Positions 36,392-43,397 of a DNA stretch of 64,000 nt are shown one piece after another. The notes beneath the pieces were generated by a model. The model saw only the letters and a list, made by a program, of their open reading frames with translations, made no database searches and had not been told where the DNA came from. The DNA comes from CALCEB01 sp035531475. Its GTDB lineage: Bacteria; Acidobacteriota; Terriglobia; UBA7540. Position 1 is the first letter of the stretch. Every line of letters begins with the position of its first letter. The stretch spans positions 62,001 to 126,000 of the forward strand of contig DATKST010000052.1 in the NCBI GenBank assembly GCA_035531475.1. Reading direction: 5' to 3'. The translations under genes were made by a program, and so were the position numbers.

Positions 36392-36408
36392 GGCGCCCGC
36401 TCAACAGT
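36372..36408 (-). promoter_or_regulatory. Candidate promoter and perfect palindrome at the start of the restriction gene
   Basis: GGCAGTATACTGCC (36372-36385) is a perfect 14-base palindrome containing a -10-like TATACT on the minus strand. TTGAGC, 18 bases upstream of it, is a possible -35. Seven bases after TATACT lies the in-frame GTG at 36367, so transcription could begin at the start codon. The palindrome is a natural repressor site over the promoter. Confidence 0.4.
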
Positions 36409-36490
36409 CTTAGCGCGGTGAGCCCTGGCGGAACAGTCCTCACCCGCGTCGAGAGAGGGCGTCGCGTTTTGCTGTCGCCGAATCGGGGGG

Positions 36491-36540
36491 TGAGGCGCTA
36501 CAAAAACTTCTGGCGGCGGGGACACCGCCGCTACAAAAGG
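36491..36540. repeat. Palindromic repeat, TAGCGGCGGTC family, diverged copy
   Basis: TGGCGGCGGGGACACCGCCGCTAC forms a hairpin and keeps the GCCGCTACA end of the family, with a second GCGCTACA end ~30 bases before it. It abuts the 5' side of a truncated coding tail. Confidence 0.5.
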
Positions 36541-36544
36541 CGCC

Positions 36545-36667
36545 GAAGCCCTCCGACGTGAGCTGGCCGATGTCGAGAATCAGGTTGACCGTGCCGCGGC
36601 CGAGCTTCGGGGAGTGAACGACGACGAACTCGCGGGAATCCGCCAGGCGCTGAAATTGCTTTCGTAG
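36545..36667 (+). pseudogene. C-terminal tail of a decayed gene
   Basis: An open frame with good codon usage encodes ~40 residues beginning EALRRELADVENQV and ending DDELAGIRQALKLLS, then TAG at 36665-36667. It has no start codon and begins where the palindromic repeat ends. The amphipathic helical tail resembles the end of MarR-type or similar helical regulators, but it is too short to assign. Most likely a gene remnant cut by repeat insertion or deletion. Confidence 0.4.
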
Positions 36668-36815
36668 CGCCGGACCCCGCTGTCCGGTTCTCTCGAGAGG
36701 TAATTCAAATTAGGACACTTCCGAATTCCCATCGTGCTTGCAGGTTGGAAATCCCCACGATAGAGTAGAAGAGCCACGCTCGCTGGGTGCGGGCTCCGGG
36801 CCGGAGCATTCATCC

Positions 36816-38033
36816 ATGGATCTCTTCGCCATATTCCGGATCGCGTTGCGCTCGCTGCGCCGCCACATGATGCGGTCGATTCTGACCATGCTCGGCATCG
36901 TCATCGGCATTGCGGCGGTGGTGGCTTCGGTGAGTTTTGGTGAAGGCGCGAACCGCATGGTGGAGTGGCAGATTGAGAACATGGGGATCAACTTGATTTT
37001 TGTGTTTCCCGGCAGCCTGCATCGCGGCGGCGTCCGCTCCGGATGGGGGTCTTATTCGACCCTGACGGTGAAGGATGCCCAAGCGATCGCCCGCCAATGT
37101 CCGGCGGTAAAAAGTGTCTCGGCGGGTGTCAATAGCCACTTGCAGGTGGTCTACGGCGGGGAAAATTGGTTTACCGAGCTGGACGGCGTGGACACCACAT
37201 TCCCCAAAATTCGCAATTGGCCGATGGCTTCCGGGGTTTTCATGAGTCCGGAGGATGTGCGCCGCGCGGCGAATGTGGTGGTGATTGGCCAGACGGTGGT
37301 GGACATGCTCTTCGGCAATCAGAATCCGATTGGCCAGACGATTCGCGTCCAGAACCTGCCTTTCCGGGTGATCGGGGTGCTGGCGGAAAAAGGTCAAACG
37401 CCCTACGGCGCTGACCAGGATGACCGGATTGAGATGCCTTACACCACCGCACAGAGGAAGGTGGTGGGAAGCCCTTATCTGAATTTTATCGCCGTTTCCG
37501 CCTTGGACCGGAACAGCATCAGTTTAGCCATGCAAGAAATCTCCGGTCTGCTGCGCGAGCGCCACCGGCTGCGCACCGGCGAAGATGATGACTTCGGCAT
37601 CCACTCCATGACCCAGTCGGAGGAGGTGGCGGATGCTTCGGGCCGGGTGATGACGCTGTTGTTGGCAAGCGTTGCTTCGATTTCACTGCTGGTGGGCGGC
37701 ATTGGAATTATGAACATCATGCTGGTCTCCGTCACCGAGCGCACCAAGGAAATTGGCATCCGCATGGCCACCGGCGCCACCGAGTCCGACATCCGGCGGC
37801 AGTTCATTGTGGAGGCTGTGGCCTTGAGCGCAGCGGGAGGATTGGGCGGCATTCTCCTGGGTGTTTTCCTTTCCGGGACCATCGCCCGGCTTTTCGGCTG
37901 GCCCAGCTTTATTTCAAGCCAGGCTCTTGCCATCGCCGCATTATTTTCCGCCGCGGTGGGAATCTTTTTCGGCTATTATCCTGCCGGCAAAGCCGCGCGC
38001 CTTGACCCCATCGAAGCATTGCGCTTCGAGTAA
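36816..38033 (+). CDS. MacB/FtsX-type ABC transporter permease
   Basis: 405 residues. An N-terminal transmembrane helix (SILTMLGIVIGIAAVVASVSFG) is followed by a ~220-residue periplasmic MacB core (NLIFVFPGS..., GNQNPIGQTIRV) and three C-terminal helices with the FtsX motif (GGIGIMNIMLVSVTERTKEIGIRMATGA). MacB-type permeases do not transport across the inner membrane; they work as mechanotransmitters for efflux or lipoprotein and toxin release. The ATP-binding partner is not adjacent. ATG 36816 with GGAG ~10 bases upstream; the longer ORF start at 36738 adds a non-family extension. Confidence 0.87.
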   Translation: MDLFAIFRIALRSLRRHMMRSILTMLGIVIGIAAVVASVSFGEGANRMVEWQIENMGINLIFVFPGSLHRGGVRSGWGSYSTLTVKDAQAIARQCPAVKSVSAGVNSHLQVVYGGENWFTELDGVDTTFPKIRNWPMASGVFMSPEDVRRAANVVVIGQTVVDMLFGNQNPIGQTIRVQNLPFRVIGVLAEKGQTPYGADQDDRIEMPYTTAQRKVVGSPYLNFIAVSALDRNSISLAMQEISGLLRERHRLRTGEDDDFGIHSMTQSEEVADASGRVMTLLLASVASISLLVGGIGIMNIMLVSVTERTKEIGIRMATGATESDIRRQFIVEAVALSAAGGLGGILLGVFLSGTIARLFGWPSFISSQALAIAALFSAAVGIFFGYYPAGKAARLDPIEALRFE

Positions 38034-38065
38034 GCAGCCCCGGTTTTCCCTCGCCGTAAGATTTC

Positions 38066-38112
38066 TGTAGTGGTGCAGTTTGGTCGCTGTAGCGGCGGTC
38101 TCTGACCGCCGA
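38066..38112. repeat. Palindromic repeat, TAGCGGCGGTC family, half copy
   Basis: One arm only: GTGGTGCAGTTTGG followed by GCTGTAGCGGCGGTC and TCTGACCGCCGAA. The second arm is missing, so this is a truncated element. Confidence 0.6.
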
Positions 38113-38176
38113 ACCTTATTTCTCAACATTCATTCGGGTGTAAACGCGATGCAGACGCTCCGGAGGTCGGTACCCA

Positions 38177-38293
38177 ATGGGTGAGATACAAAATCAGCGC
38201 TTTCAGCTCTCCTTCAACGCCTCTCTCAAGGTCGATTTCCAAGGTTCCCGCGTCACTTCCGGCGGCGGCGGCCTTATTGGTAGCAAGCATTGA
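38177..38293 (+). pseudogene. IS1380-family transposase N-terminal remnant
   Basis: ATG at 38177 opens a 38-residue frame containing QRFQLSFNASLKVDFQGSR, the conserved N-terminus of IS1380 transposases, which normally continue VTSDGGL...RELDERLG. Here the frame turns into a Gly run and stops at 38291-38293, so only ~30 of the usual ~430 residues are left. It overlaps the 3' end of the DUF5675 gene on the other strand, so the breakpoint lies near 38275. Confidence 0.7.
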
Positions 38294-38738
38294 TGTCATT
38301 CACCCGGATCGTCACGTTCAGAGCTGGCGACATTACCGGAGTTTCGCTACCGTAGAACAACCTCCGGAGCTTCCGTAGAGGATGGTCGTATTCGAGGTGC
38401 GGTAGGTGCGTCTTCGGGTCCTTGCCCACGCCTCCCAGCATGATGCAGCCTCTGGACTGCCCAGGCTTGTTCCCGCCGTGGAAAAGGAGGCTTGACCTGC
38501 CCGGAACGTTTCCTACCTCCATGAGGAAGTCGCCGGTCTTGGCGATGCTTCCGAAAGGCCCTTGAACGAAGTTCTTGCCGGACACATAGCGCAGATACCC
38601 CGGATAGCGGCCAGCAAGGATCATGAGCCCCGCATTCTCGTAAGTCTTCCCGACCACCTGCTCGTTGACGGTAAGCGTTCCCGTCACCAAGTCGCCGTCC
38701 TTCTTTTCTCGCTGCGCCACAATGGTCATGGTTTGCAC
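38274..38738 (-). CDS. DUF5675-family protein
   Basis: 154 residues. The GKTYENAGLMILAGRYPGYLRYVSG start, the LLFHGGNKPGQSRGCIMLGG core (His and Cys in order) and the C-terminal tail match DUF5675. This small family is found in phages and mobile regions; its H...GC arrangement recalls L,D-transpeptidase-like catalytic sites, but activity is unproven. There is no signal peptide. It lies in the accessory island between an IS1380 scar and an FGE gene fragment, consistent with a mobile or phage origin. Confidence 0.7.
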   Translation of the reverse strand: MQTMTIVAQREKKDGDLVTGTLTVNEQVVGKTYENAGLMILAGRYPGYLRYVSGKNFVQGPFGSIAKTGDFLMEVGNVPGRSSLLFHGGNKPGQSRGCIMLGGVGKDPKTHLPHLEYDHPLRKLRRLFYGSETPVMSPALNVTIRVNDINACYQ

Positions 38739-38833
38739 GTCAGAACCTCCTCAAGCGTCCGAAAGAGCGCTTGGCCCGGGGCACCGCCCCCGAACCCCCA
38801 GATTAAAAGACGCCAAGGGAAAAGGAAAAAGGA

Positions 38834-38944
38834 TCAAGGGCCATCCACTTCCCGCGCACAACGAAACCCATTGTTGTCGTTCCTGTTGGCAGGACTGCTC
38901 CCGGCCGCGGTACGATACGCGAACGTTTCCAGGGTTGTTTTCGG
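38834..38944 (-). pseudogene. FGE/SUMF1 C-terminal fragment, adenine-rich copy A
   Basis: Directly after the vapC stop, the minus strand encodes the tail of a formylglycine-generating-enzyme-like protein: ENNPGNVRVSYR, then (after a one-base shift) SPANRNDNNGFRCAREVDGP and a TGA at 38834-38836. No upstream gene is attached. The codons are rich in AAC/AAT, as in template repeats of diversity-generating retroelements. A polypyrimidine stretch and a GC-rich hairpin follow downstream (minus-strand sense), as with copy B. Confidence 0.6.
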
Positions 38945-39364
38945 TTAGGTCCACGGGTTCAGGACTTCCTTGACCATGGACTCAAAATCCGAGGTATTGC
39001 GTGTGATCAACGTCAGCCGATGAACCTCGGCCGTGGCGGCGATGAACGCATCCATGGCCTCCAACCGGCGCCCCCTGGCTTCACTCCGCGCCACCACCTT
39101 TCCACAAGTGTCGGCCACAGCACGGTCAATCGTGAGAATCCTTCCTTCAAAGCGCAGCGGCAGTTGCTCCTCCAGCCACACGCCCAGCCGCCTCCTCCGG
39201 TGGCCCGCGGCCATGCGCTCAATACCGTAGCGCAGCTCCGTGAGGGTGACGACACTCAAGAAAGCGCGATCTTCGTCCACGTCCGCCAGCCAGGCGACGA
39301 CGCCGGGATTCGGATGCGGTTTCATCCACTCCGAAACAACATTGGTATCCAGCAGAAAGCTCAC
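38945..39364 (-). CDS. vapC: VapC-type PIN-domain toxin
   Basis: 139 residues. PIN-domain acidic residues are present: FLLDTNVVSEW (Asp 6), TLTELRYGI (Glu ~43), AMDAFIAATA (Asp ~104) and TRNTSDFE (Asp ~126). This is a complete metal-dependent ribonuclease centre, so the toxin should be active on RNA. Its ATG overlaps the antitoxin stop by 4 bases (ATGA). Its stop abuts copy A of the FGE tail with no spacer. The cassette is bracketed by the two FGE copies. Confidence 0.9.
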   Translation of the reverse strand: MSFLLDTNVVSEWMKPHPNPGVVAWLADVDEDRAFLSVVTLTELRYGIERMAAGHRRRRLGVWLEEQLPLRFEGRILTIDRAVADTCGKVVARSEARGRRLEAMDAFIAATAEVHRLTLITRNTSDFESMVKEVLNPWT

Positions 39365-39615
39365 AGATCAACCTTGCGCAGGCCGCCACTCGGGCGTCTG
39401 ATCTTTACCCGTGACCCGCGAAGCGGCGAAGCGGCAAAGAATTCGGCCAGATTGCCTCTGCGCCTCGTCTTGCGCTCCCATTCCTCCGCCGCCACCACCA
39501 CCGCAGTCCTGCGCCCCCGCCGGGAGATTGCCTGCGGCCCGTCCGAGCTTGCCCTGGCGAGCAGTTCGCTGAATTTCGCTTTGGCCTCGGCCACCGTCCA
39601 CGCATGTGTACTCAT
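39361..39615 (-). CDS. vapB: Phd/YefM-type antitoxin of VapC
   Basis: 84 residues. MSTHAWTVAEAKAKFSELLARA is the Phd/YefM N-terminal DNA-binding fold; a Gly/Arg-rich middle (RRGRRTAVVV) and a basic C-terminal tail would wrap the toxin. ATG 39615 with GAGGATCT upstream is chosen over a 58-residue longer ORF that reads through the promoter. It overlaps the vapC gene by 4 bases and probably represses the promoter at 39646-39674. Confidence 0.87.
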   Translation of the reverse strand: MSTHAWTVAEAKAKFSELLARASSDGPQAISRRGRRTAVVVAAEEWERKTRRRGNLAEFFAASPLRGSRVKIRRPSGGLRKVDL

Positions 39616-39645
39616 CGTTAGATCCTCTCGAAAGTCTGTATGGTC

Positions 39646-39674
39646 ATTATAGTCATTTCCGGGCCTTAGAGCAA
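39646..39674 (-). promoter_or_regulatory. vapBC promoter with direct repeats
   Basis: On the minus strand TTGCTC (39669-39674), exactly 17 bases, then the consensus -10 TATAAT (39646-39651), ~30 bases upstream of the antitoxin ATG. AATGAC occurs twice around the -10, a likely antitoxin operator. Confidence 0.7.
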
Positions 39675-39691
39675 TACCGCGCAAGGATTGT

Positions 39692-39853
39692 AGGGCCGAC
39701 GCTTGCGTCGGCCTCTTGCGCGTAATGCAGTCAGGATATGGGCCCGGTGGACTTTCCGGTCCGTCGGCCTTCATGTTTGCAAGGCACAAGGCCGGGGCAA
39801 GCCCCGGCCCTACCTGTCCCCAAAAAAATTCTCCTTCGGGGCAAAGCCCCGAA
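39692..39853. repeat. Three consecutive GC-rich hairpins
   Basis: GGCCGACGC-TT-GCGTCGGCC (39694-39713), GGCCGGGGC-AA-GCCCCGGCC (39790-39809) and TTCGGGGC-AAA-GCCCCGAA (39835-39853). The last lies just beyond the polypyrimidine tract downstream of FGE copy B, where DGR variable regions commonly have a hairpin; it may also be a terminator. Confidence 0.6.
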
Positions 39854-39909
39854 CCCTATTATAAAAACGTCAAGAGAAAGAGAAAAAGAAAAGGGGAAAG
39901 GGAAAAGGA

Positions 39910-40227
39910 TCAAGGGCTATCCGCTTCCCGCGCACAACGAAACCCACTGAGGTTGACCCTGACGGCAGGACCGCTCCCGACGCGGCCCGATACGCGAACG
40001 AGCCTGGGATGGGCTGTTTTGGTAGTAATTCGCATCGTACCAGTCGTTCACCCACTCCCATACGTTCCCCAGCATATCGTAAAGACCAAACGCGTTGGGG
40101 CGCTTATGAGCAACCGCGTGCGCGCGGCCACCACTGTTACTCGAGCACCAGGCAATCTCCTTGAGCAGCCCGTAGCGCGCTTCTGCGCCGCCGAGTTCGC
40201 TGCCGATTTCGCGGGGGCAAGTTGCTA
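39910..40227 (-). pseudogene. FGE/SUMF1-like gene fragment, substituted copy B
   Basis: The minus strand encodes an FGE domain segment: AEARYGLLKEIAW, NSGGRAHAVAHKRPNAF, GLYDMLGNVWEWV, YDANYYQNSPSQ. The frame then shifts and continues RLVRVSGRVGSGPAV and VNLSGFRCAREADSP, stopping at 39910-39912. The usual middle (RVLRGGSW region) is deleted. FGE-type proteins oxidise Cys to formylglycine or serve as C-type-lectin-like binding scaffolds. The 5' part of the gene is lost at ~40227, near the methyltransferase start. It is homologous to copy A at 38834-38944. Confidence 0.65.
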
Positions 40228-40246
40228 TGTTATGCTTTGCGTCAAG

Positions 40247-41854
40247 ATGGACGAGAAGAACAAGCTCTATTTCGGCGACAACCTGAAAATCCTGCGCGAG
40301 TACGTCCCCGACGCGAGCGTGGACCTGATCTACCTCGACCCGCCTTTCAACTCCAGCGCCACCTATAACGTGCTCTTCAAGGAAAAGAGCGGCGAGGAAT
40401 CCGCCGCGCAGATCACCGCCTTCGAGGACACGTGGCAGTGGAGTAAAGATGCGGAGGCGGTGTACCGGGAAATCGTCGAGAGCGGTCCGCGCAAGCTCGC
40501 CGACTTGATGCAGGCGTTGCTCGCGTTCCTGGGCCGCAACGACATGATGGCGTATCTGGTGATGATGGCCATTCGCCTCGTCGAATTACACCGCGTGCTC
40601 AAGCCCACGGGGAGCATCTATCTGCACTGTGACCCAACGGCCAGCCACTACCTAAAATTGGTGCTTGATGCTGTTTTCGGGGCGGAATGCTTCCGCAATG
40701 AAATTATATGGCGCCGCGCGGATCCCAAGGGGCACGCATTCACGAGGTTTCCGTCAACGCACGACGTCATCTTCTGTTTTGCGCGGGGTGAGCACCCCAC
40801 TTGGCACACACAGCACAGAGGCTATGACCTGGATTATCTGAAGAGCCACTACTCGTCCATCGAAAAGGGTACGGGGCGCCGGTTCACGTTAAGCGACTGC
40901 ACCAATCCAAACAAGAACCGCCCAAACCTCACCTACCAATGGCGCGGCATCACAAAAGTGTGGCGGTGGACCAAGAAGAAGATGCAGCAGTTGCACGATG
41001 AAGATCGTCTTGTCTATACGAAGTCGGGAATGCCGCGTTACAAGAGGTATCTGGAAGAGATGCCCGGCGCGGTCCTAACGACTATTTGGGACGATATTCC
41101 CTTTATCAACTCTCAATCAAAAGAACGGCTCGGCTACCCAACGCAAAAGCCCGAGGCCCTGCTCGAACGCATCATTAAAGCCAGCAGCAATGAAGGCGAT
41201 GTGGTTCTCGACCCTTTCTGCGGCTGTGGCACGGCCATCGCCGTGGCCGAAAGGCTCAAACGGCACTGGATCGGAATTGACATCACGTATCTCGCCATCA
41301 ACCTCGTGCAGCGCCGCTTGCGCGACCATTTCGAGAACGACCTCAGTCCTTATGAAATCATCGGCGCGCCCACGGACGTGCAGGGCGCGGAGGCGCTGAA
41401 AGAAATCAGCCCGCACCAGTTCGAGTGGTGGGCGGTGGACCTGGTGAACGCGCGCCCCGCCAAAGATTACAAGAAGGGCGCGGACACGGGCATTGACGGC
41501 TACATCAACTTTTTCGACGACAAGAGCGGCCAGGCCAAGCAGGTGATTGTGCAGGTGAAGAGCGGGCACATCGGCGTGAATCACGTGCGCGACCTGAAAG
41601 GCGTACTGGAGCGGGAGAAGGCGCCCATCGGCACGCTGATTACTTTGCGCGAGCCTACCAAACCCATGCTGACGGAAGCTGCGGCCACGGGCTTTTACGA
41701 GTCAAAAGACTTTCCGGGGCGCTATCCTCGCCTCCAAATCCTGACCATCGCAGAACTGCTGGCGGGAAGGAAGCTCGAATACCCGGCCCACCGCGTCGAA
41801 ACCTTCGTCAAAGCGGAACGCAAAACCAAGAGCGAACAGAATGAGTTGTTTTGA
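40247..41854 (+). CDS. DNA methyltransferase fused to Mrr-like nuclease domain
   Basis: 535 residues. A beta-class N4/N6 methylase arrangement: catalytic DPPF at residues 31-34 comes before the SAM-binding DPFCGCGTA at ~322-330, with a target-recognition region between. Residues ~390-520 add an Mrr/PD-(D/E)xK nuclease domain with Asp 417 (GIDG) and the QVK motif at 436-438. A single chain that modifies and cuts is likely, or a methyl-directed nuclease. The ORF is open from 39716, but family homology starts at MDEKNKLYFGDN, so ATG 40247 is used; no good Shine-Dalgarno is seen. The next gene follows after 18 bases. Confidence 0.85.
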   Translation: MDEKNKLYFGDNLKILREYVPDASVDLIYLDPPFNSSATYNVLFKEKSGEESAAQITAFEDTWQWSKDAEAVYREIVESGPRKLADLMQALLAFLGRNDMMAYLVMMAIRLVELHRVLKPTGSIYLHCDPTASHYLKLVLDAVFGAECFRNEIIWRRADPKGHAFTRFPSTHDVIFCFARGEHPTWHTQHRGYDLDYLKSHYSSIEKGTGRRFTLSDCTNPNKNRPNLTYQWRGITKVWRWTKKKMQQLHDEDRLVYTKSGMPRYKRYLEEMPGAVLTTIWDDIPFINSQSKERLGYPTQKPEALLERIIKASSNEGDVVLDPFCGCGTAIAVAERLKRHWIGIDITYLAINLVQRRLRDHFENDLSPYEIIGAPTDVQGAEALKEISPHQFEWWAVDLVNARPAKDYKKGADTGIDGYINFFDDKSGQAKQVIVQVKSGHIGVNHVRDLKGVLEREKAPIGTLITLREPTKPMLTEAAATGFYESKDFPGRYPRLQILTIAELLAGRKLEYPAHRVETFVKAERKTKSEQNELF

Positions 41855-41872
41855 GAAAGGAGTGACCAGTAG

Positions 41873-42769
41873 ATGCTCCCAAACCTTTTGAGCCTCGATG
41901 AAAAGCGCTTCGAAGAGTTGTGCCAAGACCTGCTTCGCGAAGAATACCCGGGTTTCCAGACCTACTCAGCTCCCGATCTGGGAATGGACGGATACGACCC
42001 TAAGTCGGGTACGATATTCCAGTGTTACTTTCCGGAGGGCGCGCCGAGAAAGGACAAAGTGGCTGCCGACATTGAGAAGGCGAGGCAGCAACCCTGCAAG
42101 AAGTGGGTGCTGCTAATACCCAAGAATCCCACCCAACCGTTCCACAGGTGGTTAACGATCGAACAGCAAAGCCGCGTTGAGTTTCCTGTTGATGTCTGGG
42201 GAAAGACCAAGATCCAGCAGATGCTCAGGAGTCACCCGGGTGTTGAGAGGGCCCACTTTCGCACACGTGCAGACGAGCTGTTAGAGAGGCTTTCCAGGGG
42301 CAAGAAGCCCGCCTCAGGAGACGCGATGCCAGGGGGTGAAATTGAGCAGGACCAGGCAGAAGAGCTCCGCAGCTCCATGGGCAGGCTCGTAGATGAAGAA
42401 GTCAGCCGGAAGCACCGAAAGCCCAAGGGCCTTGACTACTCGCGCGAGTATGGGGAATTCAACAAGCACTTCGCACTCTCTTCTTACGGGAGGCTGCCTA
42501 GGGAAAAGTTCGCAGAGGCGCGCAGGTATCTTGAAGCCAAGTTGTATAGCCGCCGCAAGGCAAACACGCGCAGCCAAGATCGGAACCGGATAATTGGAGG
42601 GGTCAAGGCGATCCAGAAGAAGCTAGCGATTCGAGAGCCGGAGTATAGACAAATCCTCATCAAACTCACAGGAAAGAACTCGTTGGCAATACTGGACAAC
42701 GAGGAGCTCAGCAAGGTGTTCAAATACTTCCATCAACTGCAGGGTGAGGCCGACGCAAGAGGTTGCTAG
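41873..42769 (+). CDS. Nuclease-like plus phage ORF6C/DUF1018-like fusion protein
   Basis: 298 residues. Residues ~8-100 look like a restriction-endonuclease fold: FEELCQDLLREEYPGF, GMDGYD (Asp 39) and FQCY (50-52), where the usual Lys of QxK is Tyr. Residues ~175-225 (YSREYGEFNKHFALSSYGRLPREKFAEA) resemble phage ORF6C/KilA-C antirepressor tails, and residues ~230-290 (RNRIIGGVKAIQKKLAI, LTGKNSLAILDNEELS) resemble DUF1018 (Mu gp16-like). AAGGAG ten bases upstream of the ATG supports the start. Directly downstream of the methylase-Mrr gene, so probably its partner. Domain calls are by eye and moderate. Confidence 0.65.
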   Translation: MLPNLLSLDEKRFEELCQDLLREEYPGFQTYSAPDLGMDGYDPKSGTIFQCYFPEGAPRKDKVAADIEKARQQPCKKWVLLIPKNPTQPFHRWLTIEQQSRVEFPVDVWGKTKIQQMLRSHPGVERAHFRTRADELLERLSRGKKPASGDAMPGGEIEQDQAEELRSSMGRLVDEEVSRKHRKPKGLDYSREYGEFNKHFALSSYGRLPREKFAEARRYLEAKLYSRRKANTRSQDRNRIIGGVKAIQKKLAIREPEYRQILIKLTGKNSLAILDNEELSKVFKYFHQLQGEADARGC

Positions 42770-42799
42770 ACAAGACTCTGACCGCAGCCGGAGGGAATC

Positions 42800-42941
42800 G
42801 CGGGTGGCGCAGACATTGCCATCCATGGCTGCGCCCCGGTTACGGGCTTCGCCTTTCTCCCAGGACACGGATGTTGGCGGCAGGGAAAAGCCCGGCTTGC
42901 TCAGCGTTGCCGACATGAAAATCGATGTCGGCGCCACCCGC
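42800..42941. repeat. 143-bp double-hairpin element, copy 2
   Basis: Near-identical to 16964-17106, with the same GCGGGTGGCGC termini and internal GCCGACAT...ATGTCGGC palindrome, plus the shared middle GGTTACGGGCTTCGCC. It lies 30 bases after the stop of the nuclease-like gene. Confidence 0.75.
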
Positions 42942-43050
42942 GAAGCGTTGCGCTTCGAGTAAACAACCAGCATTTCGCCGCACCCGGCATCCGGTGGTTT
43001 CGACCCTTGCACTTTCCCGCAGAACCCGCATTCTCCACCGCCCTTGCGGG

Positions 43051-43136
43051 TAGTGGGTCAGTTTGCTGTAGCGGCGGTCTCTGACCGCCGGAAGGTGTTG
43101 ATAAATATAATTCGGCGGTCAGAGACCGCCGCTACG
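43051..43136. repeat. Palindromic repeat, TAGCGGCGGTC family, full copy
   Basis: Arms GTAGCGGCGGTCTCTGACC (from 43068) and the complement ending CGCTAC at 43135, perfect over 23 bases, with AT-rich spacer and a GTGGGTCAGTTTGCT left flank. Almost identical to 54964-55051. Confidence 0.8.
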
Positions 43137-43397
43137 GCCGCCAAAACGTGCCACGCGCTGCTTGTGGCATCGCGGTAACGCCGGGATCACTTCCATTCAA
43201 ACTTCAAATTGACCGGGTATCTCACCAGTCCCCCGGCCATTTATCCCCCTCAAGACGTGCAAATCTCCGTCGAATACCGCTTGCAAACTCATGTTTCTAC
43301 CTGGTTTTCCGATAGGAATGGGGGAAATAGCCACGATCTCCCCTTTTTAAGCGGGATCAAGCGAACCACCGCGCGGCTTGGAGAACGGGGTTAGGAG

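Larger units (their letters stand above)
36392..36815. other. Intergenic region with repeat and gene tail
   Basis: 424 bases between divergent genes. It contains a GC-rich repeat unit (36491-36540), an orphan coding tail ending at 36667 and the leader of the permease gene. Nothing else is recognisable. Confidence 0.5.

Noticed and set aside
36545..36667. Complete small gene
   Set aside because: No start codon or ribosome site; it opens directly at a repeat boundary.
38834..40227. Complete, active diversity-generating retroelement
   Set aside because: No reverse transcriptase or Avd gene is present in the window and both FGE copies have frame breaks; only a footprint is claimed.
39716..40246. 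N-terminal extension of the methyltransferase frame
   Set aside because: It reads through hairpins and an antisense FGE remnant; family homology begins at residue MDEKNK (40247).
32798..42769. Prophage
   Set aside because: Only scattered phage-like domains (DUF5675, ORF6C, DUF1018); no capsid, tail, terminase, integrase or attachment sites.
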